Source: RGIG8368 sp045540275 (GTDB lineage: Bacteria; Verrucomicrobiota; Kiritimatiellia; RFP12; UBA1067). From it: a DNA stretch of 19,300 bases. How positions within the stretch are numbered: the first letter of the stretch is position 1; each line of letters starts with the position of its first letter. This document shows positions 6,542 through 14,614 of the stretch, in pieces. The notes under the pieces were generated by a model. That model saw only the letters and a list, made by a program, of their open reading frames with translations, made no database searches and was not told the DNA's origin. The position numbers and the translations under genes are program-made. The stretch is from positions 1 through 19,300 of the forward strand of contig JAZQGX010000008.1 of assembly GCA_045540275.1 (NCBI GenBank), written 5' to 3'.

Positions 6542-7902
6542 TTCTGTTCATCTGCTTCTTGGCCTGTCGCCTTAATAAGGCGAATTAAGACAAATCCAAG
6601 AGAGGCAAAAACGAGTATCGAAATAACAAGTATAATATTCCCAGGCGAGAGAAATGTAACGAAATTATCACTGTCCCTGCATTGAAGGCCTTCCCAATCG
6701 TATGGAATCTCCATCTTAAAGCGGACTGGGTCGCGAACGCGATCGATATAGTCTATGAGATTATCGCCGTAGCGCTGACGCTCAGCACCATTAACGACTG
6801 AAAAAGAATACTTTTCATCGGGCGAAGCGATAAAAACGACATCAAACGGCGTTACTTTAAGCGCGACAGGAGTATTCTCAAGCTCGAGCGGAGGATTGTC
6901 GAGGTTCTCAATTTCAATGCGGTATATTTCCTCCGTCAGAGCGCGCCCGAAAGAAACTTCTTTATATCGCACATTCTCGCCAGGCAAATTGACGGCACGA
7001 ATCTCCCCAGATGCGAGCGAATGCCAGCGCCCGTCAATGCGGCGAAATACAGACACTCGACGCGAGAAATTACGATCCCGCACATTGAGGACAAGTGCCG
7101 TAACAGGCATCCCGAACGCTTGAGTCTCAATGATTGTCTTTTTCGTCTTCTTTTCCGTTACGACTTTGCTGTAAGTCTTAACCTCCTTCGGCAGCTCAGG
7201 CTTGAACGTTGAGCGAATCCCGCGAGGAACGGCAACAGAAATCGCATCTATGCGAAACGGCCTTCTTACAACAGATTCGCGTAGCGTCTTCGTCTGTAAC
7301 TCACCCTGAGCGTTCTCTCGAATTGTCCGCTCAACGGCGGATGATATACTCTCGCTAGTCGGCTTTGCAAAGGTGACTGTAAATTTGCGGCGATATGGGA
7401 CATTAAGAGGCATCTCTGAGACGCTGAGAGAAGCAAACTTGCTATAGTCAAAAAGAACGCCAGAGGCAAGCGGAACGTCGTCAGCAGAAACCTCGACCGA
7501 TTGCTCAAAGTCCCTAAGCGGCGTTGAAACCTTCAACGCATGAAATTTTTCGGGAGGCTTCACATCTGCCGCCAAAGGATATTCTCCTTCAACGACGAGG
7601 CGCCCATCTAACTCGGTAAGTCGTACAATGCGGAGTTTATGCCACTCTTTGACAACCTCGCTATAGCGTCTCTTCTGCACCCTGAAAGAATACGGAACAT
7701 CACGGCCCTTAGAGTCTCGGACGCGAAGCTCACTCAATAGTGCGTCTGTTCGCCCGCACGTAGCAGAAGCATAAAGTGCAGGATGTACGGCAACTGCGAC
7801 AGCACACTCTTGGGTAAGAGTTCCAGTAAGAGGCCAAGAGTTTTCAGTATAAGCCGCTCCAGCAACGAACGAAATGATAGCGAAGAGAATCATCTTATGC
7901 AT
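6538..7902 (-). CDS. DUF3999 family secreted/membrane-anchored protein
   Basis: The product (454 residues from ATG at 7902) has an N-terminal signal sequence (MHKMILFAIISFVAGAAYT), a long beta-rich outside domain, and one C-terminal transmembrane helix (IILVISILVFASLGFVLIRL) followed by a short charged tail. This layout, and its place directly after a DUF2339 gene, match the DUF3999 family, whose function is unknown. An alternative TTG start at 7911 is only one base from the purine-rich AGGAAAGG, while the ATG at 7902 is ten bases away, so I prefer the ATG. It overlaps the DUF2339 gene by eight bases. A topology with most of the protein outside the cytoplasm suggests that it contacts envelope material. 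A KKTKKT-type basic run lies mid-protein. Confidence 0.85.
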   Translation of the reverse strand: MHKMILFAIISFVAGAAYTENSWPLTGTLTQECAVAVAVHPALYASATCGRTDALLSELRVRDSKGRDVPYSFRVQKRRYSEVVKEWHKLRIVRLTELDGRLVVEGEYPLAADVKPPEKFHALKVSTPLRDFEQSVEVSADDVPLASGVLFDYSKFASLSVSEMPLNVPYRRKFTVTFAKPTSESISSAVERTIRENAQGELQTKTLRESVVRRPFRIDAISVAVPRGIRSTFKPELPKEVKTYSKVVTEKKTKKTIIETQAFGMPVTALVLNVRDRNFSRRVSVFRRIDGRWHSLASGEIRAVNLPGENVRYKEVSFGRALTEEIYRIEIENLDNPPLELENTPVALKVTPFDVVFIASPDEKYSFSVVNGAERQRYGDNLIDYIDRVRDPVRFKMEIPYDWEGLQCRDSDNFVTFLSPGNIILVISILVFASLGFVLIRLIKATGQEADEQK

Positions 7903-9856
7903 GGTCTTCAAACCTTTCCTTGAATTTCATATAGAGGAATGCGCCGATGATAAGAAGAACACCCGATAGCGCAAATAGTCCGACGCGCACAGGTGTTGTA
8001 AGATGCGACGTATCAAAAAGAAGAACTTTTGCGACGGTGACGCCGAGAAGCGAGAGAGCTGTTACACGCAAAACGCGGCTATGGCGCACGATACCCACGC
8101 ACAGTCCTGCAAATGCGGCGAAAAGCCACGCCACCGACACCGAGCCGGACTTGAACGACGGGAAAAACACGTATCCGAAATTACGCGCCTCTCCAGTGAA
8201 GAAGAGAAACGAGACAATAAGTGCTGCCACACCAAGCGCATTGACTTTAAGCCGACGCGCAACGAGGAGAGCTGCAACAGGTAGCGTCCAAAGGCGAACA
8301 AGCCTAAGTAAAAACTCGCTGATATAAGCGCCTCCTGAAATCTCCATCAATGCCTGAACAGAACGATCGCAATAGGCGCTAGGTGCACAATAGAAAATTC
8401 CTTCAAACGCGGCAGCCGCAATCAGCAAGTCTGATATAATCCCAAGAATTTTGCGAGAGCTACGTGACTCTGCCTCGGCCGTTGCGACGGCGAGAAGAGA
8501 CCATGAAACGACACACCACGGACGGCCGAAGAGCAAAAGCGGAGTAACGGCGAGAAACGCGAGCGCGAAAAAGAGGAGGATACCAACCGTCTCCTTGTCG
8601 GCCCAGCTGCGGCGAATAGCAAGAATCGCAACGGAGAGATAGACCGAAACAACCCCCAAAAGCACAAGCCCCGTCGTCCTCTCGGCGAAAGGGCCACAAA
8701 AAACACACGCAAGCCAACCTAAGTAGCAGCAAGCATTTACCGAGAGCCCCGCCCATGCAATGGCGTTACCGACCTTCGAACGCGCGTTAGAACCGATGAT
8801 GACTCCTGCCATATAAAGAAGATGGATGGCAGAGAGAAACACAAAGTTCACAAGGATTGCAGCGCGTCCACCGAATTGAGGATGACGCGAGGTCCAGACG
8901 CAACAGATAAAAAATGCGAGCATTGAGGCGAGGAAATTAAGCGCAGACCACCTTCGCTTCAATGCGACGTAAAAAGCGCCAATATTTAAAACTAGGATGT
9001 AAGCGTCAAGTCCGAGCGGAAAACCACTATCTCTTCCAGCGACAACCGGGACGAGATAACCTCCGATAAGCCCCATCACGGCGATGTATGGCGAGCGGAG
9101 GTAAACGGACATCACGCCTGCGCAAAAAGTCACGGCCGCGAGTGCGCAGAACGCCAAGACGGGAGAAGCGATGACAGGCGGATTGAAGAAACGATGACCA
9201 AGTCCGAAGCCGAGATAGAGCGCAACGACACCGAGCGCGACAAAGGCGTGTCCGAGAAGCGAATATTTTTCTTTCTTTACGAGATAGGAGCCGCCAATAC
9301 AACCGACCGCACCCCAGAAAAGCGTTGCAACGACACGCCCTGTAGGCCCCATCCAGCCGCGATCAATCGACAACTTGACAAAATAAATGATCGCACCGAC
9401 TATCAGCGCCACGCCTATGCGCACGAGCCAGCGCGTCGCGAATGCGAACTCGCGAGTCATCCCTTTTGGCGCAAAGTCGCCGCGCACGGCCAACCAATCC
9501 TCAATACGCCTCCAAAATATGTCGAGGGCGGTAGGCTCGTCAGGAATTTGAGCCGTGGGCTCATTAGCTGTTTTGTCTATCTTCGGCTCTTCTGACTGAA
9601 TAATTCCCCCAGGTGCAGTTCCTGTCCCTGGCTCTACAAGCATCGCGGCAACTTCACGACTCTTAGTCACTTCAGCTTTAGCCTCTTTGCCATTTGCATC
9701 ATTTTGCCCCTTAAGAATTAAATCGAGTTTCTCAATCTTTCTGCCAAGAGACGATAGGCTTTCATCAAGTCTTGAAAGTTTAACGAGCGAGACAATCAAC
9801 ATAATAGGAACACTCAACGACGCACCTACACCAACAATTACCATGAATGCATCCAT
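7895..9856 (-). CDS. DUF2339 polytopic membrane protein
   Basis: This 653-residue protein has one N-terminal hydrophobic helix (residues 4-26), a predicted coiled coil (LSRLDESLSSLGRKIEKLDL), a low-complexity acidic/proline linker to about residue 115, and then a long chain of hydrophobic helices (perhaps 18-20) to the C-terminus. The conserved-looking block FAFATRWLVRIGVALIVGAI followed by GRVVATLFWGAVGCIGG and GHAFVALGVVALYLGFGLGH is typical of DUF2339 predicted membrane proteins of unknown function. A strong AAGGAGG precedes the ATG. The next gene is DUF3999, a frequent partner of DUF2339, and the two overlap. A repeat element ends about 35 bases upstream of the start, so transcription may start within or beyond it. 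Confidence 0.9.
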   Translation of the reverse strand: MDAFMVIVGVGASLSVPIMLIVSLVKLSRLDESLSSLGRKIEKLDLILKGQNDANGKEAKAEVTKSREVAAMLVEPGTGTAPGGIIQSEEPKIDKTANEPTAQIPDEPTALDIFWRRIEDWLAVRGDFAPKGMTREFAFATRWLVRIGVALIVGAIIYFVKLSIDRGWMGPTGRVVATLFWGAVGCIGGSYLVKKEKYSLLGHAFVALGVVALYLGFGLGHRFFNPPVIASPVLAFCALAAVTFCAGVMSVYLRSPYIAVMGLIGGYLVPVVAGRDSGFPLGLDAYILVLNIGAFYVALKRRWSALNFLASMLAFFICCVWTSRHPQFGGRAAILVNFVFLSAIHLLYMAGVIIGSNARSKVGNAIAWAGLSVNACCYLGWLACVFCGPFAERTTGLVLLGVVSVYLSVAILAIRRSWADKETVGILLFFALAFLAVTPLLLFGRPWCVVSWSLLAVATAEAESRSSRKILGIISDLLIAAAAFEGIFYCAPSAYCDRSVQALMEISGGAYISEFLLRLVRLWTLPVAALLVARRLKVNALGVAALIVSFLFFTGEARNFGYVFFPSFKSGSVSVAWLFAAFAGLCVGIVRHSRVLRVTALSLLGVTVAKVLLFDTSHLTTPVRVGLFALSGVLLIIGAFLYMKFKERFEDHA

Positions 9857-9891
9857 TATTTTCCTCCTTCTTTTTCAAATTCGAACATGAC

Positions 9892-10191
9892 AAAAAGGGT
9901 CGGCCCCTTCTGTATATGATTTACTATAGACAACCAGGGCTGGCTCAAAATACCCAGCTCTGATGCGAGCTCGCCAGATGTGAGTATCATATCTCCAAAC
10001 GAGGCATATTCGTAATGTGATACTTCGCGCCCTCGCCTGCGGCGAGAGTGGTGTATCCGGCAAAGCCTGTTACAAGAATATGATCGCGGCGTAATCACGA
10101 AATAAATTATAGCACATTTGAGATTATAGCGTTGAAAAAACCATTCCAACATTCAAACATTAACCCACTCCTATGCAGTGGGGTCTGCCCC
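9892..10191 (-). mobile_element. Repeat element copy 2, two-ended, about 300 bp
   Basis: This stretch fills the 343-base gap between the DUF2339 and GH39-like genes. The left end (9892-9918) reads AAAAAGGGTCGGCCCCTTCT then GTATATG; the right end (10170-10191) is CCTATGCAGTGGGGTCTGCC-type. The ends are imperfect inverted repeats (GGGTCGG..CCCTTCTGTATA against GGGGCAGACCCCACTGCATA). Inside, 9930-9980 matches the winged-helix core of copy 1 and still encodes SGELASELGILSQPWLS on the minus strand. The rest (about 9985-10165) is unlike the other copies and includes a GC-rich inverted stretch near 10028-10050 (CGCCCTCGCCTGCGGCGAG). The left end lies 36 bases from the DUF2339 ATG and the right end eight bases from the GH39-like stop codon. 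Confidence 0.6.
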
Positions 10192-10199
10192 ATGAAGTC

Positions 10200-11726
10200 T
10201 TACCATTCAACGACCGCGAACGAATTAGGCTGCATACGGATAAGAGGCTTGCCGTTCTCGTCTTTTTCAAGAGGAACATCCGTAAACGAGCGAACTGCGT
10301 CTGTAAGAAGGCAGCGCGCAGATTCAAGATTTACTCCAGGAATATCAATCGTCACACGCGCAATGTCAGTAACATTGTTGTCGTCTGAATAACGAGAGAT
10401 GATGACGGCTCCCGAACCGTTCTTGCCCTTCGCCGCGACAGCCGAGAAACTCCCGACAGGCCTTCCGACCTGATGCCTAAACACAGCTCCGGTATTTGCG
10501 TTCGACCACTTTCCGCGGCCTTCCTTGACAACTGCAGAAACTTGCGTGCCGCGATCGATAAGCTTAGACCACGCACGGAAGGGATAATAGCCTTTCATCG
10601 GCCAATATGTAGTTGTATTGAACAAGTTATTCATCGCGCATGAAATGCGCGCGTCGTAGAACATAAGCATATCAAGCGGCACGCTTTGACATCCTATAAA
10701 AGTGGACATAATAAACGCGGCTGATTTCTGGTTGAAGCGACCTGACTCAACCTCAAGGCTATAAACCCATTGGTCTGTCCAGCCTTTTACGTAATTCCAT
10801 TCGTTAAGGATGGACTCAGTTTTAGAAAAACCGTATTTATCAAGCACCTTGCGCACTTCAACGCATTTACCTACTATATGTTTCGGCTCAGTTGCGTAGA
10901 TATGCCATGAGAAGAAGTCGAGAGGAAGCGATTTATCGCGACAATAGCGGATGAAACGCTCGCCCCAATTCATATTGCCGCAGATTGCAGGACCGCCGAT
11001 TTTCAGCTCAGGAAACTTCTTCTTCAAATGCGTTGAGGCAACTTCGTAGAATTCAAAGAAGTTAGTAACCGTTCCGCCCCAGCAACGCGGATTCTGCGGC
11101 AATGATGTATCGCGGGGATCAAGATCTGGCTCGTTCCAGATTTCCCAATAGACTATATTAAACTGATTAGACCATGCGACGTTGCGCGTTGTGTGAGCTT
11201 TATCAACGCCCCAACCCCAACCTTCATTATAGTGTTTGATGATGTGCTCGCAAATACGCGCCCACTTCGCGTAATCTTTCGGAGGAAGAACGCCGTACTT
11301 CTTAGGTCCGTGCTCAATCGTCTGACCGAGACGGAAAAAGACATGCGTTCCTGCGCGGCGAATGCAGTCGAGATAATGATCAGTAAAAACGAAATCGTAA
11401 TTTTTAGGGTCTGTTTCATCCGCATCGAAATTAGGGAAAATAGCATTGACATCGCACGTATGCGCGCCGCCGGAAACGCAGTTAATCGAGTCGTGCGTGC
11501 GGGCAAACGGAATGCGAGCGGCTTTGTAGTCTTCAAAATTTCCGCGCAACTGATCTCCGCCTGGCTTTTGTACTGCAGGTCCGTTATTGACCGCATTCAT
11601 CAATTTAACAGGACCAATCTCTTTAGTCATATCCACTGTTACTTGAGCAAGAGGCGTGCCTGCATAAAGCATCGAGCACACCAAAACGGCGGAAGAGACT
11701 GATAATATGATTTTTTTATTTTTCAT
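10200..11726 (-). CDS. Secreted GH39-like (clan GH-A) glycoside hydrolase
   Basis: The 508-residue protein starts with a signal peptide (MKNKKIILSVSSAVLVCSML, YAG) and continues as a TIM-barrel glycosidase. WEIWNEPD (194-201) gives the acid/base Glu199 and SILNEWNY gives nucleophile Glu309, the clan GH-A pattern. The N-terminal stretch with RIPFARTHDS and the C-terminal beta-sandwich (about 400-508) fit GH39-type enzymes (beta-xylosidase or alpha-L-iduronidase relatives). Substrate cannot be told from sequence. A Shine-Dalgarno AAAGGAA lies directly before the ATG, and repeat copy 3 ends only 15 bases from it, so the native promoter was probably displaced. It is the last gene of the carbohydrate-type cluster and is separated from the GH123-like gene by the repeat and a truncated secreted ORF. 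Confidence 0.88.
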   Translation of the reverse strand: MKNKKIILSVSSAVLVCSMLYAGTPLAQVTVDMTKEIGPVKLMNAVNNGPAVQKPGGDQLRGNFEDYKAARIPFARTHDSINCVSGGAHTCDVNAIFPNFDADETDPKNYDFVFTDHYLDCIRRAGTHVFFRLGQTIEHGPKKYGVLPPKDYAKWARICEHIIKHYNEGWGWGVDKAHTTRNVAWSNQFNIVYWEIWNEPDLDPRDTSLPQNPRCWGGTVTNFFEFYEVASTHLKKKFPELKIGGPAICGNMNWGERFIRYCRDKSLPLDFFSWHIYATEPKHIVGKCVEVRKVLDKYGFSKTESILNEWNYVKGWTDQWVYSLEVESGRFNQKSAAFIMSTFIGCQSVPLDMLMFYDARISCAMNNLFNTTTYWPMKGYYPFRAWSKLIDRGTQVSAVVKEGRGKWSNANTGAVFRHQVGRPVGSFSAVAAKGKNGSGAVIISRYSDDNNVTDIARVTIDIPGVNLESARCLLTDAVRSFTDVPLEKDENGKPLIRMQPNSFAVVEW

Positions 11727-11741
11727 TTCCGTTCCTTTGAC

Positions 11742-11983
11742 AAAAGGGTTGGACCCTTCTGTATATGATGTAGCCCTACGCCATCAGCGGACTTAAGTAA
11801 GCTCAGAACAGCCAGGGCTGACTCGAAATACCCAACTCTGACGCAAGATCGCCTCTGCTTCTCTCCCCTATCGCGAGTATTGCCAGCAATCTTTTCTTCC
11901 TCATGATGCATGCAGTCTACCAAATCCCACAGCCAACAGTCAAGCATATACGGCGCACTTATACAGAAGGGTTTGACCCTTTT
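11742..11983 (-). mobile_element. Repeat element copy 3, complete MITE-like unit of 242 bp
   Basis: This is the best delimited copy. The left end AAAAGGGTTGGACCCTTCTG (11742-11761) and the right end ATACAGAAGGGTTTGACCCT followed by TTT (11961-11983) are inverted repeats over about 23 bases with few mismatches, and each end is itself a palindrome (AAGGGTTGGACCCTT). The body is about 97% identical to copy 4 over some 190 bases by eye. It holds the winged-helix remnant with several stops (…LGISSQPWLF, TGA; MA, TAG) and lacks the wing segment still present in copy 1. I saw no clear target duplication. The element lies 15 bases before the GH39-like ATG and cuts off another ORF on its other side. 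Confidence 0.75.
11914..11943 (-). promoter_or_regulatory. Candidate outward promoter inside repeat copy 3
   Basis: TTGACT (11943-11938) and TAGACT (11919-11914) with 18 bases between them point toward the GH39-like gene, with a leader of about 180 bases if used. Confidence 0.35.
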
Positions 11984-12096
11984 ACCCAATGAGGCGAAAC
12001 CGCTCTGAATGTTTTTATCTCTTTCGCCGATGCGACAGGACTGAAAACCGCCACACATAATACGGCAAATACGAATGATAAAATTACTCTCTTCAC
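11959..12096 (-). pseudogene. 5' stub of a secreted-protein gene truncated by repeat copy 3
   Basis: GTG at 12096, preceded by AAGGAAAAAAC, opens a frame of 45 residues. Residues 1-24 are a clear signal peptide (KRVILSFVFAVLCVAVFSPV, ASA), followed by about 14 residues of mature sequence (KEIKTFRAVSPHWV). After residue 38 the frame enters the inverted repeat of copy 3 (KGSNPSV) and stops at a TAA within it. The rest of the gene is not recognisable in the downstream sequence; the GH39-like gene has its own signal peptide. The most likely reading is a secreted protein gene cut by the insertion or by a deletion linked to it. A possible promoter (GTTAAAATAATAC near 12135-12150) precedes it. Confidence 0.6.
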
Positions 12097-12165
12097 GTTT
12101 TTTCCTTAACTTTCATCAGTATAAAAAACTTACAAGTATTATTTTAACATATAATCTCTACAACT

Positions 12166-13791
12166 CTATTTATTGACGAATTCTTCGACAGCGCGGCGGA
12201 AGGCCGAGAAATCAAAAGCGTTATTCACCGCACCCTTATATCCATAAGGCTCGCCAAGCTTTTTAAGCGCCTTTTCAACCATTCCGCGATCCCCTTCCTT
12301 CAAAATCCTCATCTTCTCGGCGGCTATTACGCCGGCGCGAAGCGAGATAAGACGTGAAGAGAGTTCACCTCGCGGATAGATAAGGAACGTGTCGCCCGGA
12401 CGCCAGTGGAGATTGCCTCTGCGGACGGTCTTAAAGGAAGCGTCGTCATACGGATCTTTAGGCCATGAATTAGCGGCCCAGCGAAGGAAGCCGTCGAAGC
12501 CAGTAATACCGGGATAAGCGCCGAGCCAAAATCCCTCATCTGCGGGGCTGTCCATAAATGTGTTCGGATGCATCGCCGTAGCGCAGACATAAAATGTCGT
12601 CTTAAAGCCTTTTTGGCGGCGCATCTCCAACTCATCGAGAAGCTTAGGATGTTTTCTCAAATGAATAAGACCCTGACAATAGTTGTCGATATTCATTCCG
12701 CTAAACTGCGACGGGCTCTTGTTGCCGGCCATAGCGACCTTCATACCTGGGGCCTTCTTCTGAATGAAAGCAATAATCTTTTTCACGTCTTCAGGCGAAC
12801 GCTCATCCATCGCGATATACGCATCGTTAAACCACCCCTTGGCTTCCAAATGCTTTTTGAAATCAACTAAAAAATCTCCCCAGTAATTCTCAAACTCGGC
12901 AGTTCCCGGCAAATACTTCTCGCACCTCTCAACTAGCCCGTTTCCACCCCGCATTGAGCCGCCTTTGGCGCTCGCTTCGCTCGTGGGATACGTTCCCTCT
13001 TCCTTCCACGACACCTTATACCCCCAAGGACACATCGTGTAGCAGGCGATATCGGGACCCAAGCCGCACCTGCGGCCAAACTCGACATACTCATCAAAAA
13101 TCGTATAATCGAATTCCCACCTGCCGTCCGCTTTCTTAACGCGGCCGATCATGGAATAATAACCGTCAAGACACTGATTATTCCACGGAAGATCAAGAAG
13201 CGTTACCGTAAGCGCCTTGCACCCGCTTTCAGCGAGCGCACGCCAGACCGGCTCCATCTTAGCGTAATGTTCCTTGGAAAACGGCTTAACGTTGAAGTAA
13301 CGCGAAACAGCCCAGGGATGCTGCCAAAGATCAAGAAAATACTTCCAATCCTTCGCCGGCGGAAGAACGCGATCGACAACCGTCAATGCGAGGCTATCGC
13401 CGCCTCTCTCGCCTAACTTAACCGTACGCTTACCGGGCTTAGCGTCGGGAGCAACAGCTACCTTAATCATCGTCGGAAAAGTTTTATCACCCTTCTTCCA
13501 TTCGCGGCAAACATCGCTGACAGTCCCCTTGCCCGTGACGCGAACCTTCTTCTTACCATCCTTATCGGTATAGCGCTCAAACTTATCGTACTTCACATCA
13601 TCAAAACGAAGAAGCGTAAACGATAAACCCTCACCGGCAGCATCCGAAGAAATCGCCGCCGCATCATCTTGAAGCGTCTCTGGTATGCTCACGTACGCGG
13701 TCTCGCCGCGCCACGCCGAAGCTTCAAACGACGCGGAATAAGCGCTTATGCCCATAAGACAAATCACAGATAAAAAAGCAGGTTTTAGCAT
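12166..13791 (-). CDS. Secreted GH123/DUF4091-like glycoside hydrolase
   Basis: The 541-residue protein has a signal peptide (MLKPAFLSVICLMGISAYSA), an N-terminal beta-sandwich (about 22-145) and a catalytic barrel (about 150-510). Landmarks are YFLDLWQHPWAVSRYF (151-166), AYIAMDERS with the Asp329-Glu330 pair, and RWAANSWPKDPYDD followed by PGDTFLIYPRG in the C-terminal part. These fit the DUF4091/GH123 group; characterised GH123 enzymes are beta-N-acetylgalactosaminidases that use an Asp-Glu pair with substrate assistance. The actual substrate here is unknown. The gene starts about 50 bases after the metallophosphoesterase remnant and lacks a strong Shine-Dalgarno. TATGGTAAAATAATA upstream (13817-13831) may belong to its promoter. 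Confidence 0.88.
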   Translation of the reverse strand: MLKPAFLSVICLMGISAYSASFEASAWRGETAYVSIPETLQDDAAAISSDAAGEGLSFTLLRFDDVKYDKFERYTDKDGKKKVRVTGKGTVSDVCREWKKGDKTFPTMIKVAVAPDAKPGKRTVKLGERGGDSLALTVVDRVLPPAKDWKYFLDLWQHPWAVSRYFNVKPFSKEHYAKMEPVWRALAESGCKALTVTLLDLPWNNQCLDGYYSMIGRVKKADGRWEFDYTIFDEYVEFGRRCGLGPDIACYTMCPWGYKVSWKEEGTYPTSEASAKGGSMRGGNGLVERCEKYLPGTAEFENYWGDFLVDFKKHLEAKGWFNDAYIAMDERSPEDVKKIIAFIQKKAPGMKVAMAGNKSPSQFSGMNIDNYCQGLIHLRKHPKLLDELEMRRQKGFKTTFYVCATAMHPNTFMDSPADEGFWLGAYPGITGFDGFLRWAANSWPKDPYDDASFKTVRRGNLHWRPGDTFLIYPRGELSSRLISLRAGVIAAEKMRILKEGDRGMVEKALKKLGEPYGYKGAVNNAFDFSAFRRAVEEFVNK

Positions 13792-13841
13792 AATTTAAAT
13801 CTCTTAGTAGTTTTCACTTATTATTTTACCATAATCCCAAT

Positions 13842-14489
13842 TTACACTCTAAAAGTTGTCGAGATCGATTTGCCCTTTGTGCCGAGCGAACTGAGCGGCC
13901 TGACGCCAATGGTCAGCTTCTTTCCTGCGGGAAGCTGGTCGTTGGGTATTTTGAGTGTCGTTATGCCGCGGTTCGGCTCACGACCATAAGCGAGATTCAC
14001 CCCAGATATCCTCACACATCGCCGCCGTGTCCGCACCAAGAATGTACTTGGCGCGCTCATTCTTGTCGGGAAAATGCCGTTGGCGAAATCCATGTACCAC
14101 CAACCCTCAATGTCATGGTTGCCAGTGACAAACAGTTTGGCGGGACCGTGTGACTTGCCGAACATCTCACGCCACTCCTCGGCGTGGAAGTGCATCGACG
14201 CCGCCATTCCCCGGTGGGCGAAGTCGCCGCAGTGAACGACCGCGTCAACCTTCGCGCCTCGGAAATATTCAAGCGCCGCCCTGAAATTTTTCAGAGGGAA
14301 AAGCCTGTAACGGCTTTTCCCGTCCCAGGCCGTACGAATATGCGTATCGCTCACGACACCGAAAACGAGCTTCGGTTTACCACTCGTTTTCCAGCCGGAC
14401 GGCGCAGCGAAAACGCTCCAGCCGTCCAAAGCCATAAAACCTAACGCAGCTAAACCGCTTTTTGCAAACTCACGCCTGGTCAGATTCAT
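13842..14489 (-). pseudogene. Tat-secreted metallophosphoesterase, frameshifted and internally deleted
   Basis: The first ~140 codons encode a calcineurin-like phosphoesterase with a twin-arginine signal (TRREFAKSG). Metal-site motifs VVSDTHI (Asp48, His50), HCGDF (Asp89) and VTGNHDIEGW (Asn124, His125) are intact. At about 14068-14070 the sense changes frame: after GIFP the ORF reads TRMSAPSTF..., whereas the other frame continues sensibly as DKNERAKYILGADTAAM and CEDIWGES before a stop near 13979. One missing C in a CCC tract explains this. The original frame then resumes with a proper C-terminal end (GREPNRGITTLKIPNDQLPA, LTIGVRPLSSLGTKGKSI), so most of the middle of the domain is missing. 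At 215 codons it is about half the expected length. It is almost certainly inactive. Confidence 0.8.
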
Positions 14490-14525
14490 GAAGCCTCACG
14501 GTTGAATATTGACAATCTGAACGTA

Positions 14526-14590
14526 TTGCCAATACCAATGTTGTCAACTCCCAATGATTGGACATTGGAATTGGCTATTGGCAACATTGG
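14526..14590. repeat. Inverted CCAATGTTG / CCAATA repeats between repeat-protein and phosphoesterase genes
   Basis: TTGCCAATA (14526-14534) is inverted at 14576-14584, and CCAATGTTG (14535-14543) is inverted at 14582-14590, so two alternative stems compete for the same right arm; further ATTGG units lie between. It follows the stop of the 917-residue protein gene. It has no U-tract, so a classical terminator is not supported. Confidence 0.5.
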
Positions 14591-14614
14591 AAACACTGGC
14601 AACATTCCACAGCC

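Noticed and set aside
9856..10152. 98-codon minus-strand frame ending at the DUF2339 start
   Set aside because: It crosses repeat copy 2 and includes the winged-helix core by ancestry. The part outside is low-quality sequence, there is no ribosome site, and the element borders fall inside it.
11723..12058. 111-codon minus-strand frame across repeat copy 3, and its sister at 18796-19131
   Set aside because: Both run through the repeat in a frame other than the winged-helix remnant and end in unrelated flanks. Their similarity reflects the DNA repeat, not a protein family.
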